A stretch of 64,000 nt of DNA from Bradyrhizobium sp. RP6 (GTDB taxonomy: Bacteria; Pseudomonadota; Alphaproteobacteria; Rhizobiales; Xanthobacteraceae): assembly GCF_003837805.1 (NCBI RefSeq), contig NZ_RQIT01000006.1:186001-250000 (forward strand), in the 5' to 3' direction. Of this stretch, positions 35,965-46,392 are shown in pieces (the stretch's first letter is position 1; every line of letters begins with the position of its first letter). The translations under genes and the position numbers were made by a program. The notes beneath the pieces are model-generated. The model saw only the letters and a list, made by a program, of their open reading frames with translations. It was not told the DNA's origin and searched no databases.

Positions 35965-36534
35965 CTATCTGTCGCCTCCAATCAATGTTGCATGCAGGAT
36001 GTAGCGCTCGGGGCCGGAGGTGACGGCGTCGAATGGCCAGCAGGTCGCGAGAACAAGCTCGAAACCCCGTGTCATGGCGTCGATGCCCGATGCATCGAAG
36101 CGGACCACGGCCGAGGAATCCGCGCGATAGCGAAAATGTCGACCGTCGCTACGTGTGATGTCGATGACGTCGCCAATGGCAACATCCCGCAAAAAGCGGA
36201 AATGAGTGTCGCGATGGGCGGCATAGACGGCTATCCCGCGTTGGCCCGCATCGGCCGTGTGCTGGAGATGGCCGGGTCCGAAAGCAAGCGCCTGTCCGCT
36301 CGCGCCTTCCAGCACGATGGCGCTGGCGCCGATCCGCTTGACCTCGATCCGCGCGACCGGCCAGGTGTCGGCCCAGGACCACGGCTTCACCGCCTGTCCC
36401 GTCGCAATGCTTCGGTCGAACGCCCGCTCCAGCAGCACCTGCGCCAGCCAGCCCTTGGCATGGATGTAGACGCCGTCTCCGAACAGGATGAGGCCGACGA
36501 GTGCCAGGACCAGAGGGGAGATGAGGCGGTGCAT
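35965..36534 (-). CDS. Class GN-type sortase
   Basis: The 189-residue protein has an N-terminal membrane anchor (about 5-22) and the sortase active site: His107 (A-A-H-R-D-T-H), Cys165 (L-A-T-C-W-P-F) and Arg177 (G-P-E-R-Y-I). This type occurs in Gram-negative bacteria next to a single dedicated target protein, and here the target gene lies just upstream (36678-38939) and ends in an L-P-K-T-A signal. The ATG at 36534 is chosen because the longer frame would run into the palindromic repeat at 36547-36620. Confidence 0.93.
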   Translation of the reverse strand: MHRLISPLVLALVGLILFGDGVYIHAKGWLAQVLLERAFDRSIATGQAVKPWSWADTWPVARIEVKRIGASAIVLEGASGQALAFGPGHLQHTADAGQRGIAVYAAHRDTHFRFLRDVAIGDVIDITRSDGRHFRYRADSSAVVRFDASGIDAMTRGFELVLATCWPFDAVTSGPERYILHATLIGGDR

Positions 36535-36546
36535 TGTGTCCACACC

Positions 36547-36620
36547 CGTCATTGCGAGCGAAGCGAAGCAATCCAGAGACTTTCCGCGGAGGCAGGCTGG
36601 ATTGCTTTGCTGCGCGCGCG
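36547..36620. repeat. Dispersed palindrome, partly decayed copy
   Basis: The left arm, 36547-36577 (GTCATTGCGAGCGAAGCGAA), matches the family of 15702-15783; the right arm, from 36597, has lost its outer end. It separates the sortase gene from its target gene, which are still likely cotranscribed. Confidence 0.75.
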
Positions 36621-36677
36621 CGGCCATTTGTAGGGACGGGCAGCCGCGCGCTAACAGAGGAGTTCGGGGCTCCTCTC

Positions 36678-38939
36678 TCAAGCGGCATCAGTGAGCAAGC
36701 GCCGACGCCGGTTGAGCACGAACAGGATCAGGGCGAGCACGAGCAGGGCCAGGCCCGCGATCATCTTCAGCTCGGCCGAGGTTGCAGTCTTGGGCAGGCG
36801 GATCGCATCGGGCGCGGCAGGCGTCGGCCGCCTCAGCTCCGACTGGTTGCGCGCATCGGCATGACGTTCGCGCAACTGCGTCGGCACCTGCGGCCGCTCG
36901 CCGAACACCCTCTCGAAATCCCAGCCGGCCGGAAGATTGATCGGCAGGTCGCTGAGCTTGAGCGGCTCGCCTTCGGGCCGGCTCGGCGTCCTGTCGACCG
37001 CGACGAGGCTGGTCACCCGGGTGACGATCTGATGATCGAGCGCCAGCGCCAGAATCGCCTTGTCGGATTCCTCGGGCGACATCTCGCGCATGGTGCGCGC
37101 CACTTCGGCGTCGCCGATCTTGCGCTTGGCCCAGAGCTTTGAGAGGCCCTTGCCTTCAGCGGCGCTTTGCAGCGGCAGCGTCACCGACCACGGTCGATCG
37201 CCGACGCGTCCCTTGATTTCGAGGGAGCCCGCGAGCTTGTCGAGCCTCGCCGCCAGCACCAGCGGCTCGTCACGATAGACGTCCGGAATGATCGCCGGGG
37301 TGATGTCGGCCCTGGCGTCGGAAAATCTCGCGGTGAGGCCGGTCACGGCCGGATTCTCCAGCTTGGCGAACAGGCCGCGCATGCGCTCCTCGACCTGCTC
37401 AACCGATCCGATATGGGTGAAGGCGCCCCGGCCGAGCTCGGCGGCGCGCGTCATCAGGTAGGTGTTGGGCGCGGAGCCGATGCCGACCATGAACACGCGC
37501 GAACGGCCGCGCATTGCCGTGATCGTCTCGAACAATTGCTGCTCGTTGCCGATGGCGCCGTCGGTTAGGAACACGACCTGACGGACCATGCTGCTGTCAC
37601 TGATCTTGTCGGAGAGCGCAGCGCGCATCGCCGGCACCATCTCGGTGCCGCCCCTCGCCTGCAAAGCGCTGACGAACGAGGTCGCCTCGCCGACATGCGC
37701 GGCATCGGCCGGCACCGAGGCTGGAAACAGCACGTCCATGGTGTCATCGAAGCGGATCACGTTGAAGCGGTCATTCGGCTGGAGGCGGCCGAGCGCATAG
37801 AGCAGGCTCGCCTTGGCCTGAACGATGGAGGTGCCGCCCATCGAGCCCGAATTGTCGATCACGAACACGACCTCGCGGGGCAGCGGCTTCTGCGTTGCCT
37901 GCTCGGCGCTGGGCGGAGTGACGAAGGCAAGGAGATAATCGGCATCCCCGACATGCTCGCGGAACAGGCCGACCGACGGCGCCATCCCGGCGGCCGGCTT
38001 CCAGGTCAGCTCGAAATCACGGTCGGCGGGGACAGCGCCATCAGCGAGCGTGACAATACGCGTCGTGTTGTCCGGACTCTCGACCTTGACGTTATGTTGG
38101 TGGCTCCTGACCTCGCCCAGCGCAAAGCCGGCCTTCAGCCGCACTGTGATGCTGGTCGGGTTGACCGGCGCATTTCTGGCGGGATCCAGCACAGGCGGCG
38201 AGATGTGGTCGCGATCCGGAACCGGATCAGTCGTCATTGCGCCCCAGCCGGAGCCGTCCTTGCGGAAGTCGACGCTCTGCACGATCGGCGCCGGATTGTA
38301 GCGCGGGGCGACCACCAGCGGCACGCGGAGCGAATATTCGTCGCCGGCCTGATGTACCGGCTCCTGGTACTCGATCTGCACCAGCACGGTCTCGCCAGGA
38401 CCGATATTGGCGACCGAGTTGGTGAAGACGTTCGGCCGCTCCTGCTCAGTGAGCGCGACCTTATGGCCGGCGCTTCGCGCCTGCTCGTAGATCACGCGGG
38501 CTTGCTGCCGCTCCTTGATGTCACCAACGATGACATGGTCGCCGACCACCATCTTGAGCGTGTCGACGGCACCATTGGTTGCGAGCGGATAGACATAGGT
38601 GGCCGCGACCCAGTCCTTGGTCGGATTGCGGAACAGTTGCGTGACGCGGGCGCGTAGCGTCGGGCCCGATACGGTGATGTCGATGTCGGTGCCGAGACGG
38701 ATTGCCTCGGTGGTGACGCCGTCTTCCTTCAGGAGCAGGCTGCCCGACCGTGCCTCGCCAGGTTGGAGGAGGCTGGCCTGCTCGGCCGTTGCCGACCAAC
38801 CCGTCCCGAAGCTCACCAGCAGGGCCACGAAGGCCACCAGCATCACCGCGACGCCCTGCGCGAGAAGGAATAATCCGAGCTTGATCAGCCGGCCCAGTAC
38901 GGGGTGTTCGTCGCTGTCGGCTGTGTCGTAGGTATCCAT
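36678..38939 (-). CDS. Sortase-anchored VIT/von Willebrand factor A protein
   Basis: The 753-residue protein has an N-terminal membrane segment (about 20-42), a VIT domain (about 55-190), a von Willebrand factor A domain with the MIDAS motif D-N-S-G-S-M near residue 360, and a C-terminal sorting signal L-P-K-T-A (715-719). A hydrophobic helix and an Arg cluster follow the signal. The architecture is that of the so-called marine proteobacterial sortase target proteins. The partner sortase is immediately downstream. The ATG at 38939 is used; the frame is open further but loses protein character. Confidence 0.93.
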   Translation of the reverse strand: MDTYDTADSDEHPVLGRLIKLGLFLLAQGVAVMLVAFVALLVSFGTGWSATAEQASLLQPGEARSGSLLLKEDGVTTEAIRLGTDIDITVSGPTLRARVTQLFRNPTKDWVAATYVYPLATNGAVDTLKMVVGDHVIVGDIKERQQARVIYEQARSAGHKVALTEQERPNVFTNSVANIGPGETVLVQIEYQEPVHQAGDEYSLRVPLVVAPRYNPAPIVQSVDFRKDGSGWGAMTTDPVPDRDHISPPVLDPARNAPVNPTSITVRLKAGFALGEVRSHQHNVKVESPDNTTRIVTLADGAVPADRDFELTWKPAAGMAPSVGLFREHVGDADYLLAFVTPPSAEQATQKPLPREVVFVIDNSGSMGGTSIVQAKASLLYALGRLQPNDRFNVIRFDDTMDVLFPASVPADAAHVGEATSFVSALQARGGTEMVPAMRAALSDKISDSSMVRQVVFLTDGAIGNEQQLFETITAMRGRSRVFMVGIGSAPNTYLMTRAAELGRGAFTHIGSVEQVEERMRGLFAKLENPAVTGLTARFSDARADITPAIIPDVYRDEPLVLAARLDKLAGSLEIKGRVGDRPWSVTLPLQSAAEGKGLSKLWAKRKIGDAEVARTMREMSPEESDKAILALALDHQIVTRVTSLVAVDRTPSRPEGEPLKLSDLPINLPAGWDFERVFGERPQVPTQLRERHADARNQSELRRPTPAAPDAIRLPKTATSAELKMIAGLALLVLALILFVLNRRRRLLTDAA

Positions 38940-39123
38940 TTGGCCTGCTCCCGATGGCTGTTGGCTGGTCCTCAGGATCGGCCTGGAGAGGCTGAATTCG
39001 CGAGCAGAATGATCGGCAATGTTCCGCCGCGGCCAGCCCGGGGCAGGCCGCCGCCGGGCGGCCATGTGCGGTTTTGTGCTGGTTTGTCCGCCCTGCTAGA
39101 ATGGCACTTCCAGGGCAGGGTTG

Positions 39124-39888
39124 ATGATGCAAATGCAGGCTGACAAGCAGCTTTCGGACGAGCAGAGCCGCGAGATCGCGGAGACCATTCGCGAAGAGCT
39201 GGCCAGACGCCGGATCTCCCGGCAAGCCCTGGCCGAGCAGGCGAAGCTGAGCCTGTCGACGTTGGAGAAGGTGCTCGGCGGCCGCCGGCCATTCACGCTG
39301 GCGACGACGGTCCGGCTCGAGCAGGCGCTAGGCGTCTCCTTGCGCAAAAGTGCCATCGTGGTGACGCCTCCGGCCGCAAACGACGTCGCGCCCGACAGCC
39401 TCGGCTCCTATGCTCATCGCGCGGTGACCTGGCTCGAGGACGTCTACATCACCCTGCGCCCGTCCTTCGGCGACAAGGACGCAATCTTTGCCTATCGCAC
39501 CGAGATCGTCTGGGAGCCAAAGGTCTCAGCGCTGGTCTTTCGCGAGGGCGAGCGGACCGACGCAGCCTATGAACACACCGGCGAGGTTGCCGTACCCCAT
39601 CAGTCCGGCTTCATCTATCTCGTCATCATCAAGCACGGCCAGCATCGCGTGATCACGGTGTCGCGACCGACGGTTTCCGGCGAGATGTACGGCATCATCT
39701 CGACGCTCCGTGCCGGCCCCGGCTCGCAGCTGACGCCGATCGCTGCACCCATCGCCTATGTGCCGCTCGTGAATATTCCGAAGCCGTCCCTGGGGCGGGT
39801 TGCGCCCGAGGACGGTAACTACGCCTTGTATCGAAAGCATCTGCGCCGCACGGTGGAAGAGCCCTTTGCGCTTTTCCTGCCGGCATAG
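39124..39888 (+). CDS. XRE-family transcriptional regulator
   Basis: The 254-residue protein has an N-terminal XRE-type helix-turn-helix (about 12-72; S-R-Q-A-L-A-E-Q-A-K-L-S-L-S-T-L-E-K) and a C-terminal ligand or effector domain of unrecognised family (about 95-250). A TTG at 39121 and several ATGs at the start are alternatives. It is divergent from the sortase-target gene across 184 bases and may control it; that is inference from position. Confidence 0.85.
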   Translation: MMQMQADKQLSDEQSREIAETIREELARRRISRQALAEQAKLSLSTLEKVLGGRRPFTLATTVRLEQALGVSLRKSAIVVTPPAANDVAPDSLGSYAHRAVTWLEDVYITLRPSFGDKDAIFAYRTEIVWEPKVSALVFREGERTDAAYEHTGEVAVPHQSGFIYLVIIKHGQHRVITVSRPTVSGEMYGIISTLRAGPGSQLTPIAAPIAYVPLVNIPKPSLGRVAPEDGNYALYRKHLRRTVEEPFALFLPA

Positions 39889-39916
39889 CCCTGCTTCGAC
39901 CTCGTTCACACAAAGC

Positions 39917-39940
39917 GATAGCGGCCTTTCGGCCGCTATC
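39917..39940. terminator. Bidirectional terminator hairpin
   Basis: A perfect 10-base stem GATAGCGGCC/GGCCGCTATC with a TTTC loop lies between the convergent XRE regulator and the Liv-type binding protein. A short T-rich run follows on the leftward strand. Confidence 0.75.
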
Positions 39941-39960
39941 TGGGTTCAGCTGGATGCCGG

Positions 39961-41184
39961 CTAGCCCCCGGTTTCGGCGCTGATGATGTCGCCGAACAGC
40001 TCCCACTGACCAGCCTTGAAGCGGATCATCTTGAGCTGCTCGATCGGCGCGAAGTCGTTGGCGCCGGTGTTGATCTTGATGCCGGGGATCAATGTGTCGG
40101 GCGCAAAATCCTTCAGGTTCGCGGCCTGCTTCATCACGTTCTCCCGCGTCAGGTTGTCCCCACACTGCTTCAATGTCTGAACCAGGGTCTGCGCGGCGGC
40201 ATAGCCGTAGACGATGTTGGTGTCGGAGACGTTGGCGCCCGGCATGTACTTGTCGATGAAGGCGAGAAACTTTTTCATGCCCTCGTCGTCCTTCCATTGC
40301 GGGTCCGATGCGTCCTTCAGATAGCTCGCCGACAGCACGCCTTCCGACGCATCGAGCCCGGCAGGCTTCATCACCGCGCCGATCGAGATCGACACGTCGG
40401 TCATCACATGCATCGGCCTCCATTCGAGCTCGGCGATCTTCTTGATCGCCTGCGCCGCGAATTTCGGGGTCGAGATGTTGACGAAGACGTTGGCGCCGGT
40501 GCCCTTCAGCTTGACGATGTGGGAATCGATCGACGGCTCGGAGGTCTCGTAGCTCTCCTCCGCGACGATCAGCGAAGAGGCCTTTTCGCCAAAGATCTCC
40601 TTGATGCCGGCGACGTAGTCCTTGCCGAAATCGTCATTGGCATAGAAGATCGCGACCTTGGCATCGGGCTTGGCCTGCAGGATGTACTTGGCGAAGATCC
40701 GCGCCTCAACCCGGTAGCTCGGCTGGAAGCCCATAGTCCAGGGAAAACCCTTCGGGTCGTTCCATTTGCTGGCGCCGGTGGCGAGGAAGAGCTGCGGGAC
40801 CTTCTTGGCGTTGTGATATTTCTGCACCGCGGTCTGGGTCGGCGTGCCCAGCGAGTTGAAGACCAGAAACACCTCGTCGCTCTCGATCAGCTTGCGGACC
40901 TGCTCCACGGTCTTGGGCGGGGAGTAGCCGTCATCGTAGGAGATCCAGTTGATCTTGCGGCCGTTGATGCCGCCCTGGTCGTTGATCATCTTGAAATAGG
41001 CCTCCTCGGTCTTGCCAATGATGCCGTAGGCGGAAGCGGGACCCGAATAGGCCTCGACGTTGCCGATCTTGATCTCGGTGTCGCTGGCACCCGTGTCGTA
41101 TTTCTTTTGCGCGTAAGCGCCTTGAACCGAAAGCAAGGTCAGGGCTGCTGCGGCGGCGAGTAACGAGATTTTCTTGTTCTTCAT
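39961..41184 (-). CDS. Liv-type ABC transporter substrate-binding protein
   Basis: The 407-residue protein has a signal peptide (residues 1-25, K-N-K-K then a hydrophobic run ending A-Y-A-Q) and the type I periplasmic-binding fold of branched-chain amino-acid receptors (I-K-I-G-N-V-E-A-Y-S-G-P near 38-49). No permease or ATPase is adjacent, so it must share those of another locus. Its neighbour is an acyl-CoA ligase on the same strand, suggesting uptake of an aromatic or fatty acid, as often seen in Bradyrhizobium; this is inference. Confidence 0.92.
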   Translation of the reverse strand: MKNKKISLLAAAAALTLLSVQGAYAQKKYDTGASDTEIKIGNVEAYSGPASAYGIIGKTEEAYFKMINDQGGINGRKINWISYDDGYSPPKTVEQVRKLIESDEVFLVFNSLGTPTQTAVQKYHNAKKVPQLFLATGASKWNDPKGFPWTMGFQPSYRVEARIFAKYILQAKPDAKVAIFYANDDFGKDYVAGIKEIFGEKASSLIVAEESYETSEPSIDSHIVKLKGTGANVFVNISTPKFAAQAIKKIAELEWRPMHVMTDVSISIGAVMKPAGLDASEGVLSASYLKDASDPQWKDDEGMKKFLAFIDKYMPGANVSDTNIVYGYAAAQTLVQTLKQCGDNLTRENVMKQAANLKDFAPDTLIPGIKINTGANDFAPIEQLKMIRFKAGQWELFGDIISAETGG

Positions 41185-41225
41185 GGAAATTCCCTGGAGT
41201 TTCTTGTTGGTAGGGCAGGCACTTC

Positions 41226-41258
41226 AAAAAAAGGAAAAGCGCCCGCGAGGGGCGCTTT
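41226..41258 (-). terminator. Rho-independent terminator of the acyl-CoA ligase gene
   Basis: Read leftward, a GC-rich 8-base stem (41258-41251 against 41243-41236, seven-base loop) is followed by a run of ten T residues interrupted once. It begins 3 bases past the ligase stop and separates it from the binding-protein gene. Confidence 0.88.
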
Positions 41259-41260
41259 GG

Positions 41261-42811
41261 TCAGGCATTGGCGACCTTCTTGTCGACTTCGGAAGCCACC
41301 GAGAATTCCTTGCGCAAGGTCGGTTTGTGGATCTTGCCGGTGGCGTTGCGTGGCAGCGCATCGACGAAGCGGATTTGGCGCGGGCATTTGAAGCGCGCCA
41401 GATTGGCCGCGCAATGCGCGAAGACCTCGGTCTCCGTGAGCTCCTGTCCCGGCTTGACGGCGACGATGGCGAGGCCAACCTCGCCCCATTGCGCATCAGG
41501 GATGCCGATCACGGCGGCTTCCGAAATGGCGGCGAGCTGGTGCAGCACGTTCTCGACCTCGGCCGGGTAGACGTTCTCGCCGCCGGAAATGTACATGTCT
41601 TTCCAGCGATCGACGATGTAGTAGAAGCCCTCCTCGTCGACGCGGGTCGCATCGCCGGTGTGCAGCCAGCCGTCGGTGAAGGATGTCTTGTTCGCCTCCG
41701 GCCGGTTCCAGTAGCCCGGCGTGATGTTGGGGCCCTTGACCCAGAGCTCGCCGAGTTCGCCGACATCGGCTTCGCTGCCGTCGGGACGCACGATGCGCAC
41801 CTCCGTGTGCAGCACCGGCTTGCCGGCGGAGCCGGCCTTGCGCGCGGCATCCTCGCGATCGAGCACCAGCACGGCCGGTGAGGTCTCGGTCATGCCGTAG
41901 CCCTGCTGAAGCGCGACGCCGCGCGCTTCCCAGACCTTCAACAATGGCACCGGCATCGGAGCGCCGCCGACACCGCCGACGATCAGCCGGCTGAGATCGG
42001 TCGTCGCGAAGGCCGGGTGCTGCGCCATGAACTGGTAGATCGCGGGCACGCCGAAGAACACGTTGATGCCCTGCGCGGGGTCGTTGATCAGGCCGAGCGC
42101 CGTGCCGGGATCGAAGGCGCGCATGATCATCACGGTGCCGCCGGCATGCAGCACCGGATTGGTGTAGCAATTCAGACCGCCGGTGTGGAATAACGGCAGC
42201 ACGGTGAGCAGCACCGAGGCCGGCCCGATGCAGGCGGGGCCGCCGAGATTGACGCAATTCCAGAAGGTCATGCCATGGGTGATGGTCGCGCCCTTGGGAT
42301 GGCCCGTCGTGCCCGACGTGTACATGATGGTCGAGACGTCATCGAGCGTGACTTCTTCGGCGCGGTCGAGCGGCTTCGCTGCGGCGACACCGGCTTCATA
42401 AGTGCCGCCCGGGCCGAGCAGCAGGCTGGTCGCAACGTTGCAGAGCTTTGCGACGGCGAGCGCCGTTTCGGCCAAGTCTGTGTCGTGGATCATCACCTTC
42501 GGTGCACAGTCGGCAGTGATGAACTGGAGCTCGGGGACGGTGAGGCGGGTGTTCAGCGGCACGAAGATGGCGCCTAACCGCCCGCACGCGAATTGCACCT
42601 CAAGCGTATCGGTCGTGTTCAGCGCCAGCACGGCGACGCGGTCGCCGCGCGAGACCTTGAGCGTGTGGCGCAGGAGCGAGGCGAGGCGCGAGACGCGGGC
42701 GTCGAGCTGCGAGTAGCTGAAGCGGCGCTCGCTCGCGAGGTCGATCACCGCAACCTTGTGCGGTGTGCGGCGGCCATGATGGGCGATCCAGTCGTAATAA
42801 CGAACGGCCAA
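41261..42811 (-). CDS. Acyl-CoA synthetase (AMP-forming)
   Basis: The 516-residue ANL-family enzyme activates a carboxylic acid to its CoA thioester via an acyl-AMP. The P-loop-like Y-T-S-G-T-T-G-H-P-K-G is near 166-176, the Y-G-M-T-E-T motif near 305-310, the G-D-A hinge region near 385 and the catalytic lysine in P-R-N-A-T-G-K near 492-498. The start is a TTG at 42811 with an excellent ribosome site (GGGAGGAATTC); the in-frame ATG at 42865 is too far from any such site. It is divergent from the acyl-CoA dehydrogenase at 43076. Confidence 0.93.
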   Translation of the reverse strand: MAVRYYDWIAHHGRRTPHKVAVIDLASERRFSYSQLDARVSRLASLLRHTLKVSRGDRVAVLALNTTDTLEVQFACGRLGAIFVPLNTRLTVPELQFITADCAPKVMIHDTDLAETALAVAKLCNVATSLLLGPGGTYEAGVAAAKPLDRAEEVTLDDVSTIMYTSGTTGHPKGATITHGMTFWNCVNLGGPACIGPASVLLTVLPLFHTGGLNCYTNPVLHAGGTVMIMRAFDPGTALGLINDPAQGINVFFGVPAIYQFMAQHPAFATTDLSRLIVGGVGGAPMPVPLLKVWEARGVALQQGYGMTETSPAVLVLDREDAARKAGSAGKPVLHTEVRIVRPDGSEADVGELGELWVKGPNITPGYWNRPEANKTSFTDGWLHTGDATRVDEEGFYYIVDRWKDMYISGGENVYPAEVENVLHQLAAISEAAVIGIPDAQWGEVGLAIVAVKPGQELTETEVFAHCAANLARFKCPRQIRFVDALPRNATGKIHKPTLRKEFSVASEVDKKVANA

Positions 42812-43075
42812 GAATTCCTCCCTCGGCGGTCGGGGCCGCCCTTCTTCTTGCTGCCCGTGCACCATGCCCGGCGTGGCCCTGGGGCCAGCCGGAGTCTGTG
42901 CAGCAACTTTTTTTGAGCCAGAGTTGGCCTGTGAGCGGCGAAAATCGTCTTGCGTTGAGTTGCTAGGTTGCCGCCTTGCCCGGAGCGTCGGCTCCAGTCA
43001 GCCACTCCGCGCAAGTGAACCGCCGAGGTTCCGGCCATGGTGTCCGAGCGAATCCGCCAGCAGGGCGAGACTGCA

Positions 43076-44212
43076 ATGAAGAGCCCGTTCTATACCGCCG
43101 AGCATGACGCCTTCCGCGACGTGATGCGCCGCTTCGTCGAGAAGGAGATCACCTCGTTCGCCCATGAGTGGGACGAGGCCGGTGAATTCCCGCGCGCGCT
43201 CTATCGCAAGGCCGCCGAGATCGGCCTCCTGGGCCTCGGCTTCCCCGAGGAATATGGCGGGATCGCCGCCGACCAGTTCATGAAGATCGTGGCCAGCCAG
43301 GAGCTGGCGCGGGCGGGCGCCGGCGGTGTCAGTGCCAGCCTGATGAGCCACACCATCGGCTCGCCGCCGATCGCGCGCGCGGCGCGGCCCGAGGTGAAGG
43401 CGCGTGTGCTGCCGCAGGTGTTGTCAGGCGAGAAGATCTCCGCGCTCGCGATCACGGAGCCGGGCGGCGGCTCTGATGTCGCGAACCTGCGCACCCGCGC
43501 GCGGCGTGAGGGCGATCACTACGTCGTGACCGGGGAGAAGACCTTCATCACCTCAGGCATGCGTGCGGACTATCTGACGGTCGCGGTGCGGACCGGCGGC
43601 GAGGGCGCCGGCGGTGTCAGCCTGCTCCTGATCGAGGGGGAGACGCCGGGCCTGTCGCGGACCAAGCTGAAGAAGATGGGCTGGTGGGCCTCGGACACCG
43701 CGACCCTGCATTTCGACGAATGCCGCGTGCCGGTCGAAAATCTGATCGGCGAGGAGGGCCAGGGCTTCAAGATCATCATGCAGAACTTCAACAGCGAGCG
43801 CATGGGCATGGCTGCGAGCTGCACCGCCTTCGCCCGGGTCTGCCTCGACGAGGCGATCGCCTACGCCAGGGAGCGCAAGACCTTCGGCAAGCCGCTCGCG
43901 CAGCACCAGGTCATCCGCCACAAGCTCGTCGACATGGCGCAGAAGGTCGCGGCCTCGCAAGCGATGCTGGAGATGCTGGCCTGGCGGCTCGAGCAGGGCG
44001 AAAGCCCGGTCGCCGAGATCTGCATGATGAAGAACCAGGCGACGCAGACCATGGCCTTCTGCGCCTCCGAAGCCGTGCAGATCTTCGGCGGCGCCGGCTT
44101 CATGCGCGGCATCAAGGCCGAGCGCATCTACCGCGAGGTCAAGGTCAACGCCATCGGCGGCGGCACCGAGGAGATCATGAAGGATCTGGCGTCGCGGCAG
44201 ATGGGTCTATGA
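43076..44212 (+). CDS. Acyl-CoA dehydrogenase (LCAD-like)
   Basis: This 378-residue flavoenzyme oxidises an acyl-CoA to its 2,3-enoyl form. It has the acyl-CoA dehydrogenase signatures: the A-L-A-I-T-E-P-G-G-G-S-D block near 123-134, W-A-S-D-T-A-T near 204-210 and the C-terminal G-G-G-T-E-E-I. As in long-chain and isovaleryl enzymes, the C-terminal Glu is Gly, and the catalytic base is probably the Glu of the S-E-R-M segment in helix G. The ATG at 43076 is preferred over the longer frame starting at 43037. A second dehydrogenase follows. Confidence 0.93.
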   Translation: MKSPFYTAEHDAFRDVMRRFVEKEITSFAHEWDEAGEFPRALYRKAAEIGLLGLGFPEEYGGIAADQFMKIVASQELARAGAGGVSASLMSHTIGSPPIARAARPEVKARVLPQVLSGEKISALAITEPGGGSDVANLRTRARREGDHYVVTGEKTFITSGMRADYLTVAVRTGGEGAGGVSLLLIEGETPGLSRTKLKKMGWWASDTATLHFDECRVPVENLIGEEGQGFKIIMQNFNSERMGMAASCTAFARVCLDEAIAYARERKTFGKPLAQHQVIRHKLVDMAQKVAASQAMLEMLAWRLEQGESPVAEICMMKNQATQTMAFCASEAVQIFGGAGFMRGIKAERIYREVKVNAIGGGTEEIMKDLASRQMGL

Positions 44213-44227
44213 GCGCTCTCTCCTCGC

Positions 44228-44350
44228 GTCATTCCGGGGCGCGAGCGAAGCGGAGCGAGCTATGGTGCGCCCCTGCGCACCCGAGAATCCATACTCACGA
44301 TCGTGGTTATGGATCCCGGGCCCGCGCCAAGTGGCGCGTCCCGGAATGAC
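44228..44350. repeat. Dispersed palindromic repeat between dehydrogenase genes
   Basis: The outer arms GTCATTCCGGGGCGCG and GCGCGTCCCGGAATGAC are complementary, and an inner pair around GAATCCATA/TATGGATCC adds a second hairpin. A related but diverged copy lies at 46191-46290. Confidence 0.7.
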
Positions 44351-44363
44351 GAGGCTGAGAGAC

Positions 44364-45526
<1,163 letters not shown>

Positions 45527-45527
<1 letters not shown>

Positions 45528-46183
45528 TGATCACGCTCTATCACTGCGACGCCGCGCGCTCGTTTCGCCCGCTCTGGATGCTGGAGGAGATGGGGCTGGC
45601 CTACGAGCTGAAGATGCTGCCGTTCCCGCCGCGCGTGTTCGCCAAGGAATATCTTGCGGTCAATCCGCTGGGCACGATTCCCTTCATGGTCGACGGCGAA
45701 ACGAGGATGACCGAATCCTCCGGCATCTGCCATTATCTCGGCATCAAATACGGCCCGACGCCGCTGATGGTCGGACCGGAGGATCCCGCCTATGGCGCCT
45801 TCCTGAACTGGATGTATTTCAGCGACGCCACGTTAACCTTTCCGCAGACGCTGGTGCTCCGATACACCCAGCTCGAGCCGGAGGAGCGCCGCAACCCGCA
45901 AGTCGCCACCGATTACGCAAAATGGTTCTTGGGCAGACTGCGCGCCGTTGAGGCAGCGACGGCGAATGCCGAAACATTGTGCGCAGGCCGCTTCACCGCC
46001 GCTGACATCGTCATCGGCTACGCGCTTCGCCTGGCGAGCAACATCGGCCTTGCCAAGGATTTTGGGCCAAATGTCGCAGCCTATTGGGCGCGCCTGCAGC
46101 AGCGCGACGGTTTCGAGCGCGCAGTTGCTGCGGAACAGAAGGCCGGCGCCGAGCAGAACGTTGCAGCGAGGCTGAGGGCGTAA
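45527..46183 (+). CDS. Glutathione S-transferase family protein
   Basis: The 218-residue protein has a thioredoxin-like N-terminal domain (1-80; N-P-L-G-T-I-P-F near 46-53, E-S-S-G-I near 63-67) and a helical C-terminal domain (A-A-D-I near 160). It overlaps the preceding dehydrogenase stop by one base. A GST in a catabolic operon may conjugate or isomerise an electrophilic intermediate such as an enoyl or maleyl compound; the exact step is not visible. Confidence 0.88.
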
Positions 46184-46190
46184 GTTTCCC

Positions 46191-46290
46191 TCATTCCGGG
46201 GCGATGCGCAGCATCGAACTCCGGTGCGCCGTTGCGCACCTGAGAATCTCGAGGTTCCAGGCTCGGTCCTGCCGACCGCCTCGGAACGAT
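46191..46290. repeat. Diverged repeat of the 44228-44350 family
   Basis: It starts CTCATTCCGGGGCGATGCGC and contains the GGTGCGCCGTTGCGCACC hairpin (46222-46239). It separates the GST gene from the AraC-type regulator. No coding frame is evident. Confidence 0.5.
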
Positions 46291-46392
46291 GGCGCCTTTT
46301 CATGACAGCGCTATCCTATCGTGACAGCGCCCAAATTTCCGCTAAGGTGACCTCGTCCGCAGCGGCCAGAGAGCCGCGCGAGGAGGACCCCA

